Origin: Chrysomallon squamiferum
Lineage: Eukaryota > Mollusca > Gastropoda > Neomphalida > Peltospiridae
Assembly (NCBI GenBank): GCA_012295275.1
Contig: CM022670.1
Location: 12,829,583-12,882,082, forward strand
Length of the DNA: 52,500 bases
Direction: 5' to 3'
Below the pieces are notes generated by a model. The model was not told the origin of the DNA. It saw nothing but the letters and a program-made list of their open reading frames with translations, and searched no databases. Below are positions 1 to 11,336 of this stretch, in pieces. The stretch's first letter is position 1, and each line of letters opens with the position of its first letter. Both the position numbers and the translations under genes were made by a program.

Positions 1-310
1 TAATAAATGAAATTAAAAAAAATAAAATAAAATAAAAAATAAATAAATAAATAAATTAAATAAAAATAAATAAATAAAATAAAATGGATAAACAAATAAA
101 TAAGCAATGTATGTATTTAAATATCTTAGCAAAAATCAAACATTCAGTTCTTCCTTTAATGAATTAATAGTATTTATACGATCTTTTAGTATATTAGTTT
201 AATAATAAATGAAATAAATTAAAATAAAATAAAATAAAATAAAATATTACTTTAATAATAACTGTAATAAAATGAAATAAAATAAAATAAAATAAATAAG
301 TAGAAATTAT
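1..310. repeat. AT-rich low-complexity tract, (TAAA/TAAAA)n-like
   Basis: Irregular runs of AAAT and AAAAT units with almost no G or C, interrupted by a short unique piece at 104-197. That piece recurs in diverged form at 505-596. No coding potential seen. Confidence 0.8.
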
Positions 311-596
311 TGATGGAATTAGGACATGGCAACGTTATACTGATAACTTGCATTACTTAGTACAGTGTTTGAATTGAGAGTTACACAGGGGTACATATTC
401 CAGTTTATGTCCAGAGAAATCAGTTAGCTAGATTTGTCTAGCAAATAAATTTAACTTATTTATATTCAGTATTTATTCTTGCATATTTTGCTTAGCTCTC
501 ATAAGCAATATATGTATTTAAATATATTATCAAACATCACACATGCAAATCTTTATTTAATGAATTAATGGTATTTAAAAGATCTTTTTAAATTAG
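104..596 (+). repeat. Diverged direct repeat pair, about 93 bp each
   Basis: The segment at 104-197 and the segment at 505-596 align along their length. They share GTATTTAAATAT, TTTAATGAATTAAT and GATCTTTT in the same order and spacing, with scattered substitutions. The offset is about 401 bp. This suggests an old local duplication or two copies of a short dispersed repeat. No protein is encoded. Confidence 0.6.
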
Positions 597-898
597 AAAA
601 TACAGGCCTAAAATTAATTAGTATAGTTAACTGGTAATTTAAATTTAAATAAATAAATAAATAAATAAATTTTATTATCTGCTCTTAGTAACAAACTACA
701 TTTTCATATTACAAAATTTTTTATATCACTGTTTTATCCCTTATTTCCCTTAAGAACATTATCGCTTGGTTCCTAAAACCCATTTTTATTTATAATTTTG
801 CTTATTTCTTGTTATATTTTTTTTATTTATTTAATATTTTTTTTTTTTAAATTTTTTTTTTTTTTTTTTAATTATAAATTATATTGAACTTTAAGAAG

Positions 899-901
<3 letters not shown>

Positions 902-938
<37 letters not shown>

Positions 939-948
939 TTTTTTTTTT
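902..948. repeat. Poly(T) tract
   Basis: Thirty-six consecutive T, one G, then ten more T, directly upstream of the trinucleotide mosaic. Confidence 0.95.
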
Positions 949-951
949 GCA

Positions 952-1316
<365 letters not shown>

Positions 1317-1324
1317 AAAGCTAC

Positions 1325-1420
1325 CTTCGACGTCCCGGGGGCAGCAAGAGGTATGAGGAGGATTGGTGCAACGATCACGACGAACGTCCTCCACGACGCA
1401 TTCACGTACTGCAGTGCAAT
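1325..1420 (-). CDS. SLC13-like Na+/carboxylate or sulfate cotransporter, first coding exon (partial gene)
   Basis: A GC-richer, CpG-containing island in an AT desert. On the - strand the frame ending at 1325 reads QYVNASWRTFVVIVAPILLI and then PLAAPGTSK. It is followed at once by a GT splice donor (GTAGCT), leaving phase 0. The pattern (short polar lead, hydrophobic stretch with two spaced prolines, exon ending in Lys) resembles the N-terminal first membrane segment of SLC13/NaDC/INDY transporters. From memory, human SLC13A5 also has a first coding exon of about 34 codons ending in Lys. There is no in-frame ATG. The codon sitting in a good Kozak context (CACC followed by G) is ATT at 1418-1420. 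A splice acceptor (CTGCAG, exon from 1408) is the alternative. Later exons would lie left of the window. The match is short, so family assignment is tentative. Confidence 0.42.
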
Positions 1421-1483
1421 GGTGACAAACCTCGGCCTGGAACAAATATTTAATAACGTTGTATAGTCACATAGATTTAAAAG

Positions 1484-1925
1484 TAATAAATAAATACATT
1501 AAAAAAATAAAAATTATATTGTCAAACTAACGATGATTTATGTTTTAGCTAATATATAATAATTAAAAAATATTTTAAAAAATAAATAAATAAATACATA
1601 AAATAAAATAAAAGGAAAATACATAAATAAATAAGTAAATAAATAAGTAAATGAATAATAAATGAATAAAATAAGGCTAAATAAATAAACACATAAATAA
1701 AAAAACAAATAAAATAAGCAAATAAATAAACAAATAAATAAAAAATAAAATAAATAAATAAACATATAAATAAATAAATAAATAAATAATAAAATAAATA
1801 AACACACAAATAAAAAATATATAAAATAAACACATAAATAAAAATAAATAAATAAACATAAAATAAAATAAAAAATAAATAAATAAACACAAATAAAAAA
1901 TATATAAAATAAATAAATAAAATAA
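1484..1925. repeat. (TAAA)n / (TAAAA)n / (CAAA)n low-complexity tract
   Basis: About 440 bp of degenerate tetra- and pentanucleotide repeats. The long - strand open frames here translate to alternating Leu, Phe, Ile and Tyr and are repeat artefacts, not membrane proteins. Confidence 0.9.
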
Positions 1926-2770
1926 ATAGGACTAACTTACTTTGAACTTTAAACGCTCACAGCGAATAAGAACAAAGATAATAAATAAAATGCCTATCCT
2001 CTCATAAAGTACCATATATAACTAAGATAGCGATTTATATCATTCAAATAGACAAAGAAACTATGGTGAAGAATACTTGAACACTTTATCAGCAAAAAAT
2101 AGAAAATCTAGCTAGTCTGATAAGTACATTTTAAATAACTTATATTTCTTGCTGATCAACATTTTTTTTTTTTTTTTTTTTTTTCCCCAATAGCGAAATT
2201 CTTTTAATAGCAAAAGTTAAACCCGGACCTTTGATCGTAAACACTAGATAAGACCAATAACCGCGTACAAACACACATCCACATATATTAATTCATTATA
2301 ATACGTTTCTTTATTATTTAAATTTCAAATGTTAATTAATTTTAATTTCTGCCAAACAAAATTTTGCTACAACTAACAAAATAATGAAAAAAACAACAAC
2401 AAAAAACAACAACAAACAAACAAAAAAAAAAAAAAAAAAAAAACACAAAAACAAAAACAAAAATGAAATCTCTACGCGCATCGATATTTTGTATACAGTT
2501 CTGTTTTGCTGACTAGACTTTTCAGTATTTTGTTTACAGTACCTTTTCGCTGACTCATCTTTTCAATACTGTCTCGCTGATTCATCTTTTCGTTAAATTG
2601 ACATTATGTAAACTTTTAAAAATAATTACATACAAAAAGATTTAAAAAAAATATATATATATATATATATATATATACCTATTTTTAATTAATAACCCGA
2701 AATTAAGGGAAAAATTAAATTAAAATTAAATTAAAATTAAAATTTAATTAATTTTTTAATAAATGAATAA

Positions 2771-2821
<51 letters not shown>

Positions 2822-4365
2822 TTATTTTAAAAAAACAATTATAAATAATTTACAAAAAATGCAAAAAAAAAAAAAAAATGAAATATTTTGTAAGCCCTGA
2901 CCTATTTTAGACAACTGTTGCATCAGCTGAATTCATCCCAAATTATTATATTGAAAATACGTATAAAGAAAGGTAGAAGTTTTAGTTTTCAATTCTACGT
3001 GTATATACAGGTTTGAACACTAACTACTTACATAGCTGACAAATCGTTCACAAACCCAAGTCACGTCCAGAGCGTATGAAACCTGTAAACTGGACACACT
3101 TCAGTGAGCTCTTGAATTTTCCAGGTACGGAGTTTTACCTATCAATCAAATTACGGTGGAAAATGGGGTGTCGGCCTATGACGTAGAAAATCCTCTTTGT
3201 ATACTACCCGTTCCCCGAATTATTAATGTCCTGGAAAGGAGAAGGAAGTAACTGGTTTATAACAGGCCTTTATTCTGTATTTTACTCCCAAAGATACACA
3301 CCATATGCTTACAGTCCGACATGCAGTTTTGACCCATTTTCACTGACTTTTAAACGCTTGATTATTCTCTGTTTGTGTTCCTTATCTGTATAAAAAAACT
3401 GCATGTGTATGAAATTTTAAGTGTTATCTTTGTTGAAGCATTTAGCCTCAGTTAGAAGTGTATTGGGTAACCGCCACCTAGTTACGGATCTACGGGGTCA
3501 CATTGTTTGTTTATTCAATACATGCTACCTCTAAGAGCTTTTTTCCTATAACCTTCTCGACTAAACCATCGCCTTAGCTTTATTTGTATATCCGACATAA
3601 ACGTATTTGTTTTCCAACAGCAGTAGAAAACGTTGATTAAAAACTTTTGAAAAATGTCGTAACAGTTTCCGAGCAACGGATCCTTTTCAAAAGTATATAA
3701 CGGCAAAGAGCAATATTTAATCTAGTAAAGGAGAGTGGAACTGAAGCTTAAATACAGAACCAAACGCTTTGCCTGAGAGAGATGTTAATTCAGGGCCAGT
3801 TCACTCCCGAGTTAATCCAGTTCTATGCAACCTCCTGAATTATTTTAGAAGGATACGTATGTAACTTCAGTTTCTGATTTGTGATTGTTTATTCAGTAGT
3901 GTTTGTCTTTTTACTTGTGGTTCTTGGAGTGAAATATTGGAGCTGACAACAGAATAAGTAAGGATATCATGTTTGAAGCTTAGTTCAAAACATACCATGC
4001 AATAATAAGCTAGTAGTCTCTCAGTAAGAATTTCCTTAATCAGTTTCTGCCACCTCCGCTCAGAATGGTAAATGAAAACTGGTGGAATATTTACCGGTTA
4101 ATAGTAAGATCTGATTCTTTTTCTTTCTTTTTTTCTCAACTGATGAAACCTATGAAGCTCTGGAGAAGAACAGTCTTCTCTTTGGCTTATGCATTTGATT
4201 CATAAATACAGACTCTCAAAAACATCTTTTCAAATATCACTTCTTAAATCTTTTGTAAGTGAAATTCAAAACTACATATACATCGACTTTCTCTTAATAT
4301 AATCTCATTGTAAAGTGCCTTGAACCCTACTGTCAGGAGGAAAGGCTGCTCAACAAGTCATCTTT
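1926..4365. other. Intergenic sequence, no gene recognised
   Basis: AT-rich sequence with simple tracts: poly(T) 2162-2184, an A/CAA-rich stretch about 2385-2463, (AT)n 2651-2677 and (AAT)n 2771-2820. From about 2880 to 4360 the sequence is more complex and keeps ordinary CpG levels. Short open frames occur (for example 63 codons on the - strand at 3515-3706), but I recognise no protein family and see no supporting splice structure. Confidence 0.6.
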
Positions 4366-5032
4366 ATTATTGACTAGCACTAAGATTGTATCATTATATA
4401 GCCTTGACTAGCTCTAAGATTGTATTATTAGATAGCCTTGACTAGCACTAACATTGTATTATTATATAGCCTTGACTAGCACTAACATTGTATTATTATA
4501 TAGTCTTGACTAGCACTAACATTGTATTAATATATAGTCTTGAATAGCACTAAGATCGTATCATTATATAGCCTTAACTAGCACTAACATTGTATTATTA
4601 TATAGCCTTGAATAGCACTAAGATTGTATCATTAAATAGCCTTCACTAGCTATGCATTTGTATTATTATATAGCCTTCACTAGCATTAAGATTGTATTAT
4701 TATATAACCTTGACTAGCTCTAAAATTGTATTATTATATAGCCTTGACCAGCACTAAGATTGTATTATTAGATAGCCTTGTCTAGTACTAAGATTGTATT
4801 ATTAGATAGCCTTGACTAGCACTAAAAGTGTATTATTATATAGCCTTGACCAGCACTGAGATTGTATTATTATATAGCCTTGACTAGCTCTAAGATTGAT
4901 TATTATATAGCCTAGATTAGCACTAAGATTGTATTATTAGATAGCCTTGACTAGCTCTAAGATTGTATCATTATATAGCCTTGACTAGCACTAAGATTGT
5001 ATTATTATGCAGCCTTGACTATCTCTAAGATT
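4366..5032 (+). repeat. 34-bp minisatellite, about 19-20 tandem copies
   Basis: The unit runs CCTTGACTAGCACTAAG followed by ATTGTATTATTATATAG (34 bp). Copies differ at recurring positions: CACTAA or CTCTAA, GATTG or CATTG, and TTATATAG or TTAGATAG. At least one copy, near 4891, is shortened. The edges are soft, and the flanks at about 4340 and 5040 are unrelated. The period is not a multiple of three and no reading frame is maintained, so it is noncoding. Confidence 0.92.
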
Positions 5033-5540
5033 AATATTTCAGTATTTATCTCTTCTATATGTATTTCATCCACTGGTTACTTTCATTCTGATTAATTTGG
5101 TGTAAAAATCTATGTTACACAAGTGGAAGGGGAGTTTTAATTTTTGACCGTGTGTTTGGCCTAGTACAAATGAATGATTTTTATCAATTTTTGTTTCTCA
5201 TACTAAAAAGAAAAAGAAAAATAGAAAATATATTTACAACACATATTATGACATATTATTAGGTCTATTTGTTTTGGGGGGTTTTTGTTGTTGTTTTTTT
5301 TGGTTTGTTTTGAGAGGTCTTTTTTATTTGTTTTGGGGGATCTTTTTTATTTGTTTTGCATTAGGAATCGTATTATAGAAATTGCCCAAATATTTCTAAT
5401 GCTCTAGAAATACAAATAATTTAAGGCAACTATACCTGTATTAATAATTAAATGTTATGGACATTTATGTGTACTAGTAAACTAATTCATAATGCATACA
5501 AAAACCACTAAACCATTTTAAAATACATATCATAATTAAG
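5033..5540. other. Intergenic sequence, nothing recognised
   Basis: AT-rich sequence. It includes a G/T-rich patch around 5270-5360 where a motif like TTTTATTTGTTTTGGGG is repeated two to three times. No gene seen. Confidence 0.6.
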
Positions 5541-6842
5541 AAATTTAAAAAAAGAAAAACGTAAATGAATTCGGTGAAATTCCTGTCATTTTACAAGGTA
5601 AAATGTTCTGGAGAGCAATTTTCAAACCATTAGGTGGAAAAAAATTTAGCGGTGTCATAACGTTTTCATTATACTTCCCGTCTTTGAATCTTGATTGAAA
5701 TATTTCATCTTTCTGCAACTCAGTGAGGTACTGCCCCTTATAAACCATAGTCAGATTGTAAACATTTTGTCACAAACTGCCTATTCCCCAAGTTACCTTG
5801 TAACAAATGAAATTGCTATATGGTTCACTTTGGCACTGACAGCGAAACTAAATAAATCATCGGATCAGTTCTTCAGAATTTCCTCTTTGGTTTTTTTTCC
5901 TGGGGTGTTTTTCTGAGCTGTTTTTAAGAAAATTCAAAGGAACTGCTCGTTTCCACTGATCATGGTGGCTATGTCCCTTTCATTCTAGCAAATGAAGACA
6001 GGGTAATATTAGTAAATTCATCTACCTGCAGATGAACTACTTCCTGACGGAAGAACAGCTCATTCATATTAACGCCTGGTGATTTGCTCAGTATGATAAC
6101 GAACCATTTCCTGGAGTGGTGAAGTATATTCATGACATAAATGACCGTTATGCACCGAGATCATACCACGTGGATATGGCCGTTCAAGATATTCTGTTAA
6201 AGAATTGAAGAAAATGTTGATATGCTGCCCACCATGATCAGTGAAAGGGAAAGGAATGTTGCAAGGTTCTCCGATTTCGATACAAGGTCATAGTAATCCT
6301 TCACATATAGAAAGTGATAAATTGAAATCAGGCAGGACTTTTCCCACCCGTCTGTTTTTAATGAATCAATAACATGATATCATCTATTTTTCTTAGTTGT
6401 GTAAATGGTTTGCATACCATGGCTATTTAAAAATATAGATATAACAGTGCTGGTGCTCATTTGGACTGTTTTCAGACTTCAGCTTGACTGTTACTAGATG
6501 AACATAAACTTTCAGAATATTTGCAGCCTGTTGCAAGACAATGGATATACTGGTAAGTCCTTGGAGGTGTATTTAAATGTCTATCAAGGTTTAGATGAGT
6601 CATCGAATCCACATCGGTCTTGATCATGCGTTAAAAAGCTTTTTGTCATAACAGCAGTGAACCAGATTCTTCTTCCTATGGACACAGAACTTAAGTTTCT
6701 TATTCAGGGCCAAGTTCCTGGTGGTATGAGTCTAGCAATCCGGGCATTTAGAATGACCTCCAGCTTCTCTCTCAATCTGTCGCGGTGGAATTGCCCATAT
6801 CTTTTGTCATCAGGTCAGAAGATGACGATGGGTCATGAATAA
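5541..6842. other. Unidentified decayed sequence, possible old mobile-element or pseudogene debris
   Basis: More balanced base composition than its surroundings, normal CpG, and several short broken open frames on both strands. Examples are 5545-5748 on - and 6657-6842 on +, plus a stretch around 6095-6210 reading NEPFPGVVKYIHDINDRYAP on +. Stops and frame shifts interrupt every frame. An inverted repeat with a 15-bp identical core, CACTGATCATGGTGG, lies near 5954-5968 and 6224-6238. I cannot assign a family. Debris of a transposon or retrocopy is an inference. Confidence 0.35.
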
Positions 6843-7890
6843 ATTAAACTGTCTGATGTAGATATAATAATTTATAAAACAAATTATTTATACTCGTCGC
6901 ATTAGTTTTTTCATTTTCCCCCCACTTTTTTCTTAAGTTACTATTTTGTTTCAACAACAACAAAAAACTCCACTAATGTTAATATCATCATTGATAATAC
7001 GTTTAATGTTTAAACACTCTTACCCACAGTTTTGCTTAACCGCAATACGAAAGTATTAACAAAAAATTACTCTACAGTCACTAAGTTGTATTTTTGTGGT
7101 GACAAAGGTTGACCCTGTGCTAAAATGCAGTAGCCAGAACATAATGTACGTGAATTTTAGAATAGTAGTACCTGTAGCTAAGGTTTCCTTTTTGAGGCTG
7201 AAATTACTTCATTTTAATATAAATGACCTGAACACCCTTTGTTACTGCGCATTCCGCTATCATAATTATACCTTCGGATAAGGAGGTTCAACATATATAC
7301 TTTCTCACCAGTACGATTTATTGTAAAGATCAATTACAGACTATTGCACTCTATGTTAACTTCAAAAGATCAATGTAAATTTCTTTTTAATTACTTTACC
7401 CACTGACCTAACAATATATTATTTAAAACATTAAATTAAAAGGTTACACGATTTGAACGTAGTTTGTCACAGTTATTTATTGTGTAACAAATCGTTTTTG
7501 TAAAAACATGTCACGTAAAGGCACCTTTAGAGTAGTAAACATTGGAATACGGAAAATCTAAAAATAGCGTGATGCTTTTCAAGTGCACCTAAAAATCCAC
7601 ATGGGCAAATACTAAAGCTGTTTCTGGACTAGATTACGTTCTGTTTTCAGTTTCCCTTCTGAATGTCAGACAAACTCGATGATACACCTCCAACAATTTA
7701 AGTCATTAAAGTAGAAAGCAGGGTCAGTAATTGATTTGCGAGATAACGTGTCCACAGAAAAACCAGGCTTAACTCCCTTGTTTATCTTCCATTGACGTCA
7801 GTAGCTAAAGTGTGAATTAAAACGCCAAATATTTTCTCTTTTTCCTTTCCTTCCTTCTTTCTTTCTTTTTCTTTTCATTCTTTGTTTTTT
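6843..7890. other. Intergenic sequence, nothing recognised
   Basis: No coding exon, RNA gene or long repeat found. A full CRE palindrome lies at 7793-7800. Confidence 0.6.
7793..7800. promoter_or_regulatory. Consensus CRE (TGACGTCA)
   Basis: A perfect 8-bp palindromic CREB/ATF site. A second near-site, CGACGTCA, lies at 8119-8126, and a CCAAT motif (AGCCAATGG) lies around 8161-8169. Such 8-mers occur by chance, so a regulatory role is only suggested by the clustering and the retained CpG. Confidence 0.3.
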
Positions 7891-7896
7891 GTTTTT

Positions 7897-7897
7897 T

Positions 7898-7937
<40 letters not shown>

Positions 7938-8019
7938 AAAAAATAACGATCGAATATTGTTTTGTTGTATTATTATTTTTTTTATTTGGTATGTTTTTTT
8001 TTTTTTTTTTTTTTTTTTT
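7897..8019. repeat. (AAT)n/(ATT)n inverted microsatellite and poly(T) tract
   Basis: An ATA/AAT run up to 7920 is followed directly by ATT repeats to about 7938, so the two halves are self-complementary and can fold. A run of 26 T follows at 7994-8019. Confidence 0.85.
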
Positions 8020-8281
8020 GTTTATTTGTTTGTTTGTTCTTTAATGGTAAATTAACAGTAAACACAATAAAATACTATCACATTTACAGAAACGATTAAA
8101 GTTTATTTTAAAACAGAACGACGTCATTTTGTTTATATATGCATGTAGTTCCCTTTAAACAGCCAATGGAAACGTTCCTGTTAGCCTGTTCTTCCATGTT
8201 GCTCCTTTATTTTAAATATTGACAAGGTGAGAACATCCCACACACGTACCTGATAATGACATTCTGGATTCTGTTTTTCAG

Positions 8282-8313
8282 ACAGTTTGAGAAAAACACG
8301 CTGTAAGGTCCAG
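8282..8313 (+). other. Candidate 32-nt exon (possible upstream leader exon)
   Basis: The acceptor CTGTTTTTCAG ends at 8281 and the donor CAG/GTAAGCA begins at 8314. Both match the consensus well and both keep the same + orientation as the spectraplakin gene. The 32 nt between them contain no ATG and have no recognisable protein similarity. It could be a 5' leader exon of a distal promoter, or chance. Confidence 0.2.
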
Positions 8314-8462
8314 GTAAGCATAATGTCTCTACAATTAACTCATTTTATGCTTTAACTGCGGTTAAATTTAATTTTAGTTCTTCTGTTGATTAGATTTAGT
8401 TAAACAACGGTTTCTTTTATTACAAAATTTATATATTTTTGTTTTGTTTAATTTAAAAAAAA

Positions 8463-8483
8463 AATATATATATATATATATAT
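8463..8483. repeat. (TA)n microsatellite
   Basis: About ten TA units. Confidence 0.9.
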
Positions 8484-8944
8484 TTGTTTTATTTTGCTGT
8501 TTTTTATTTTTTTATTTGCTTGTTTACTTATATGCATTAATATGTGTGTATGCATGCGTTGAAATATAATGTAATACGCATTTTCGCACAAAAGCATTTT
8601 GTACCACATACGATGTATTTCAGTATATAAAGACATGGGCCTACATGTTTGTTTGTCTATTCAGGCAGGTAAAAATGCTTTTAGGAAAGTTATGTGTGAA
8701 TCATATACATTAAAAACTACAAAGGGCTAAAAATAATGTAAGGACTAGGAGAGGACATCACAGAACAGTACACAAATCCCTGAACAGTGTATGAATGCAC
8801 GTTCATGTTTTACAATAGCGGAAAACCTGAATCACTGAGTATTTCATTCTAAGTTCAAATACTCGACCTGTACAGATTGTATATATTATGTAGGTATGTT
8901 TTGCTTTTTCTTATCTTTCCTTTCCTTTCTTTCTTTCCTATTAT

Positions 8945-8953
8945 TGTTGTTGA

Positions 8954-8984
<31 letters not shown>

Positions 8985-9002
8985 ATTATTATTATTATTA
9001 TT
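8945..9002. repeat. (GTT)n-(ATT)n compound microsatellite
   Basis: GTT units to about 8985, then ATT units. The open frames across it are repeat artefacts. Confidence 0.9.
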
Positions 9003-9156
9003 TCTTTATTTATATATTATTTTATATATTTATTCCTTCTTTCTATTTTTCATCATTTCTTTTTATATTAATTTTAAAATTAATTATGGAACTTTTAATT
9101 TCTTTTTTCATATTTTGTTATGAGGATTTTTGTTATTATTAAAAAAAAATTCCAGA

Positions 9157-9167
9157 GTGTGTGTGTG

Positions 9168-9203
<36 letters not shown>
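9157..9203 (+). repeat. (GT)n microsatellite, first of three
   Basis: GT dinucleotides with one TTT interruption near 9169. Confidence 0.92.
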
Positions 9204-9210
<7 letters not shown>

Positions 9211-9299
9211 CGCATTTTTGTGCTAGTATATATTTACAGTTATTATGAATCATGTATGATATATATGCAGGTAGGTAGGTAATTGGTAGGTGTGTGGTA

Positions 9300-9301
<2 letters not shown>

Positions 9302-9353
<52 letters not shown>
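9302..9353 (+). repeat. (GT)n microsatellite, second of three
   Basis: About 26 uninterrupted GT units on the + strand, downstream of a GGTA-repeat patch (GGTAGGTAGGTAATTGG, near 9270). Confidence 0.95.
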
Positions 9354-9359
<6 letters not shown>

Positions 9360-9764
9360 AGTGTGTGTTTCTGTAAAATGTAAAGTAAAGGCCTTTTGAA
9401 ACATTTGATATGCATAGTTGCATGCATAAATACATATACAAACAACGCAAACATACAATAAACTTTTGTGAAATATGTTTACGTTGGCCCTGCCTACCTA
9501 AATCTACATTGCTACCGACAGGGATATGATCTGAATTTCAGTTTTAAAGAAAAAAGTAATAATTTTAAAAAATCGTTAAAAAGTAGGTAAACAAAAATAT
9601 TTTTAGATACCAGTAATCAAAAAATAATATGAAAAACTTAATGAAAGAAAAATATATATGTAAAAATTAAAAAATAATAATAAAAAATAAAATTATAATA
9701 ATAAATAGGAATAAAAAAAAGATTATGTCACAGTAACTTTATTGTAGAAAGACCATAAAAAATG

Positions 9765-9768
<4 letters not shown>

Positions 9769-9803
<35 letters not shown>

Positions 9804-9820
9804 ACAAACACACAGTGTAT

Positions 9821-9895
<75 letters not shown>
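9769..9895 (+). repeat. (TA)n-(CA)n-(GT)n compound microsatellite, third GT tract
   Basis: A TA run at 9769-9795 is followed by a short CA stretch and then about 36 GT units at 9822-9895. The CA and GT parts are complementary and could pair. Confidence 0.93.
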
Positions 9896-10619
9896 GTACG
9901 TTTAAGTGTATATGTATCTATTTATTTGCATGGGTGTGTATGTGAAAATTCAGTATATTATTTTGAAAAAAAAAAAAGGGTTAAAAAAAGGAAATTGTGA
10001 CTTCAGTTAATGGCACAGCAAAGTATTCCGAACACCATGAACGAAATTAAACACATATAAGCGAGGACGCATGAAGGAAAGAATTAATGAAAGCGAAAGG
10101 AAAAAACCAAAATTAAAAATTAAAAAATTACAAATTTGAATCAGTTAAAAAATAAAACAAAAAAAGTTCAAAGAAAAGAAAAAAGAAACAAATTTAAAAA
10201 TAAAGAAATTAGAAAAGAAATTTTTATTACTATATAAAATGAAGTATCAATTATCCTTTTTGCTGGGGTTTTTTTTTGCTGTTTTTTTTAAATTATTTTT
10301 ATTATTTTTTCCCTTTCTCTCTCTTACCATTATTTATATTAATTCTCTTTCACCTTACTCGCCTTTCTCTTTTGAAAATCTTGTCGAGAATAAAATAAAT
10401 CATGTTAATGGAGAAATTCAAGAAATTATCCTATCCTCTTCTAAGACGTTTCGAATCCAATAAACAAAACGTGTAATATTATACCCAGGACAGGACGCGA
10501 TAAGCTGTTATTTATTGTCTATGGCGGCTTTCTAATTACGGTGTCTTTCAGAAGAACTTCCAGTTCATGAACATAAATTATGATTACACAAAGGAAACAG
10601 AAAAAGTTAAACGGGTAAC

Positions 10620-10622
10620 AAA

Positions 10623-10665
<43 letters not shown>
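10620..10665. repeat. (AAAT)n microsatellite
   Basis: About eleven uninterrupted AAAT units. Confidence 0.95.
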
Positions 10666-10740
10666 CAGAGACTTTAAAGACAGTAATAAAGTCGTAGTGG
10701 TCGCAGCAGGAGTAGTATTCGTTGTGGTAATCGAAAGTGT

Positions 10741-10752
10741 AGCAGTAGTAGC

Positions 10753-10800
<48 letters not shown>
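10741..10800 (+). repeat. (AGT)n microsatellite
   Basis: Twenty trinucleotide units, mostly AGT with AGC variants at the 5' end. It lies in an open frame on both strands (poly-Val on +, poly-Tyr on -), but the flanks match no protein I know. Confidence 0.93.
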
Positions 10801-10801
<1 letters not shown>

Positions 10802-11284
10802 ACAGATGCTGCTGTTGTAAGAGTAGTGGTCGAATTGGCACCAAAGGTTGCTAATGCTGAAATGAATGGTAAGAAATTTTGTGATTATTAATTTTATTAC
10901 CATTTTATTTTAAATCATACGATATTATTATCTGATGATACCTTTTTTTTTTATAATACTAGGCCATACCCGCAAGAATTAGCCTAATGGTCAGAGGTCA
11001 TTTTTACTGCAGGTATTCGATATGCTTCATGTTGGAGTTGTGTGAAATACATTAATTGTCGCATTGTCAAACTGTCAGTAGCTGACAGTTTCATTTGTCT
11101 TGTTTTTTTTTTTTTTTATAATGCTTTCAAATGCCCCTGACGATGTAAAGTCTTATTTTTCAAGTAAGGAATAGATGGTGAACGGAAACTGATAAGCAGA
11201 AACAACAACCAAACAATCTAATCTACGGACACGCGAGAGTTTGCTGTGTCGTCTGCTTTTACATACTGTAAAAACTGGAGAGAG

Positions 11285-11334
<50 letters not shown>
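11285..11334 (+). repeat. Poly(A), 50 nt
   Basis: An uninterrupted run of 50 A, then a GA/AAG-rich tail to about 11375. The length would suit the tail of a retroposed element inserted in + orientation, but I see no recognisable element body upstream. Confidence 0.93.

Positions 11335-11336
<2 letters not shown>

Noticed and set aside
1317-1466. The + strand frame GMRRIGATITTNVLHDAFTY considered as a histone H4-like fragment
   Set aside because: It has only loose similarity (RI, DA, TY spacing), no H4 core motif and no start. The opposite strand gives a better SLC13-like reading with a splice donor at the expected place.
1538-1892. Leu/Phe/Ile/Tyr-rich - strand frames that resemble membrane proteins
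   Set aside because: They result from translating (TAAA)n and (TAAAA)n tracts. Three shifted frames give the same pattern.
9095-9458. Thr-His-rich open frames on the - strand
   Set aside because: These are a (GT)n/(AC)n microsatellite read in frame. There is no non-repeat homology.
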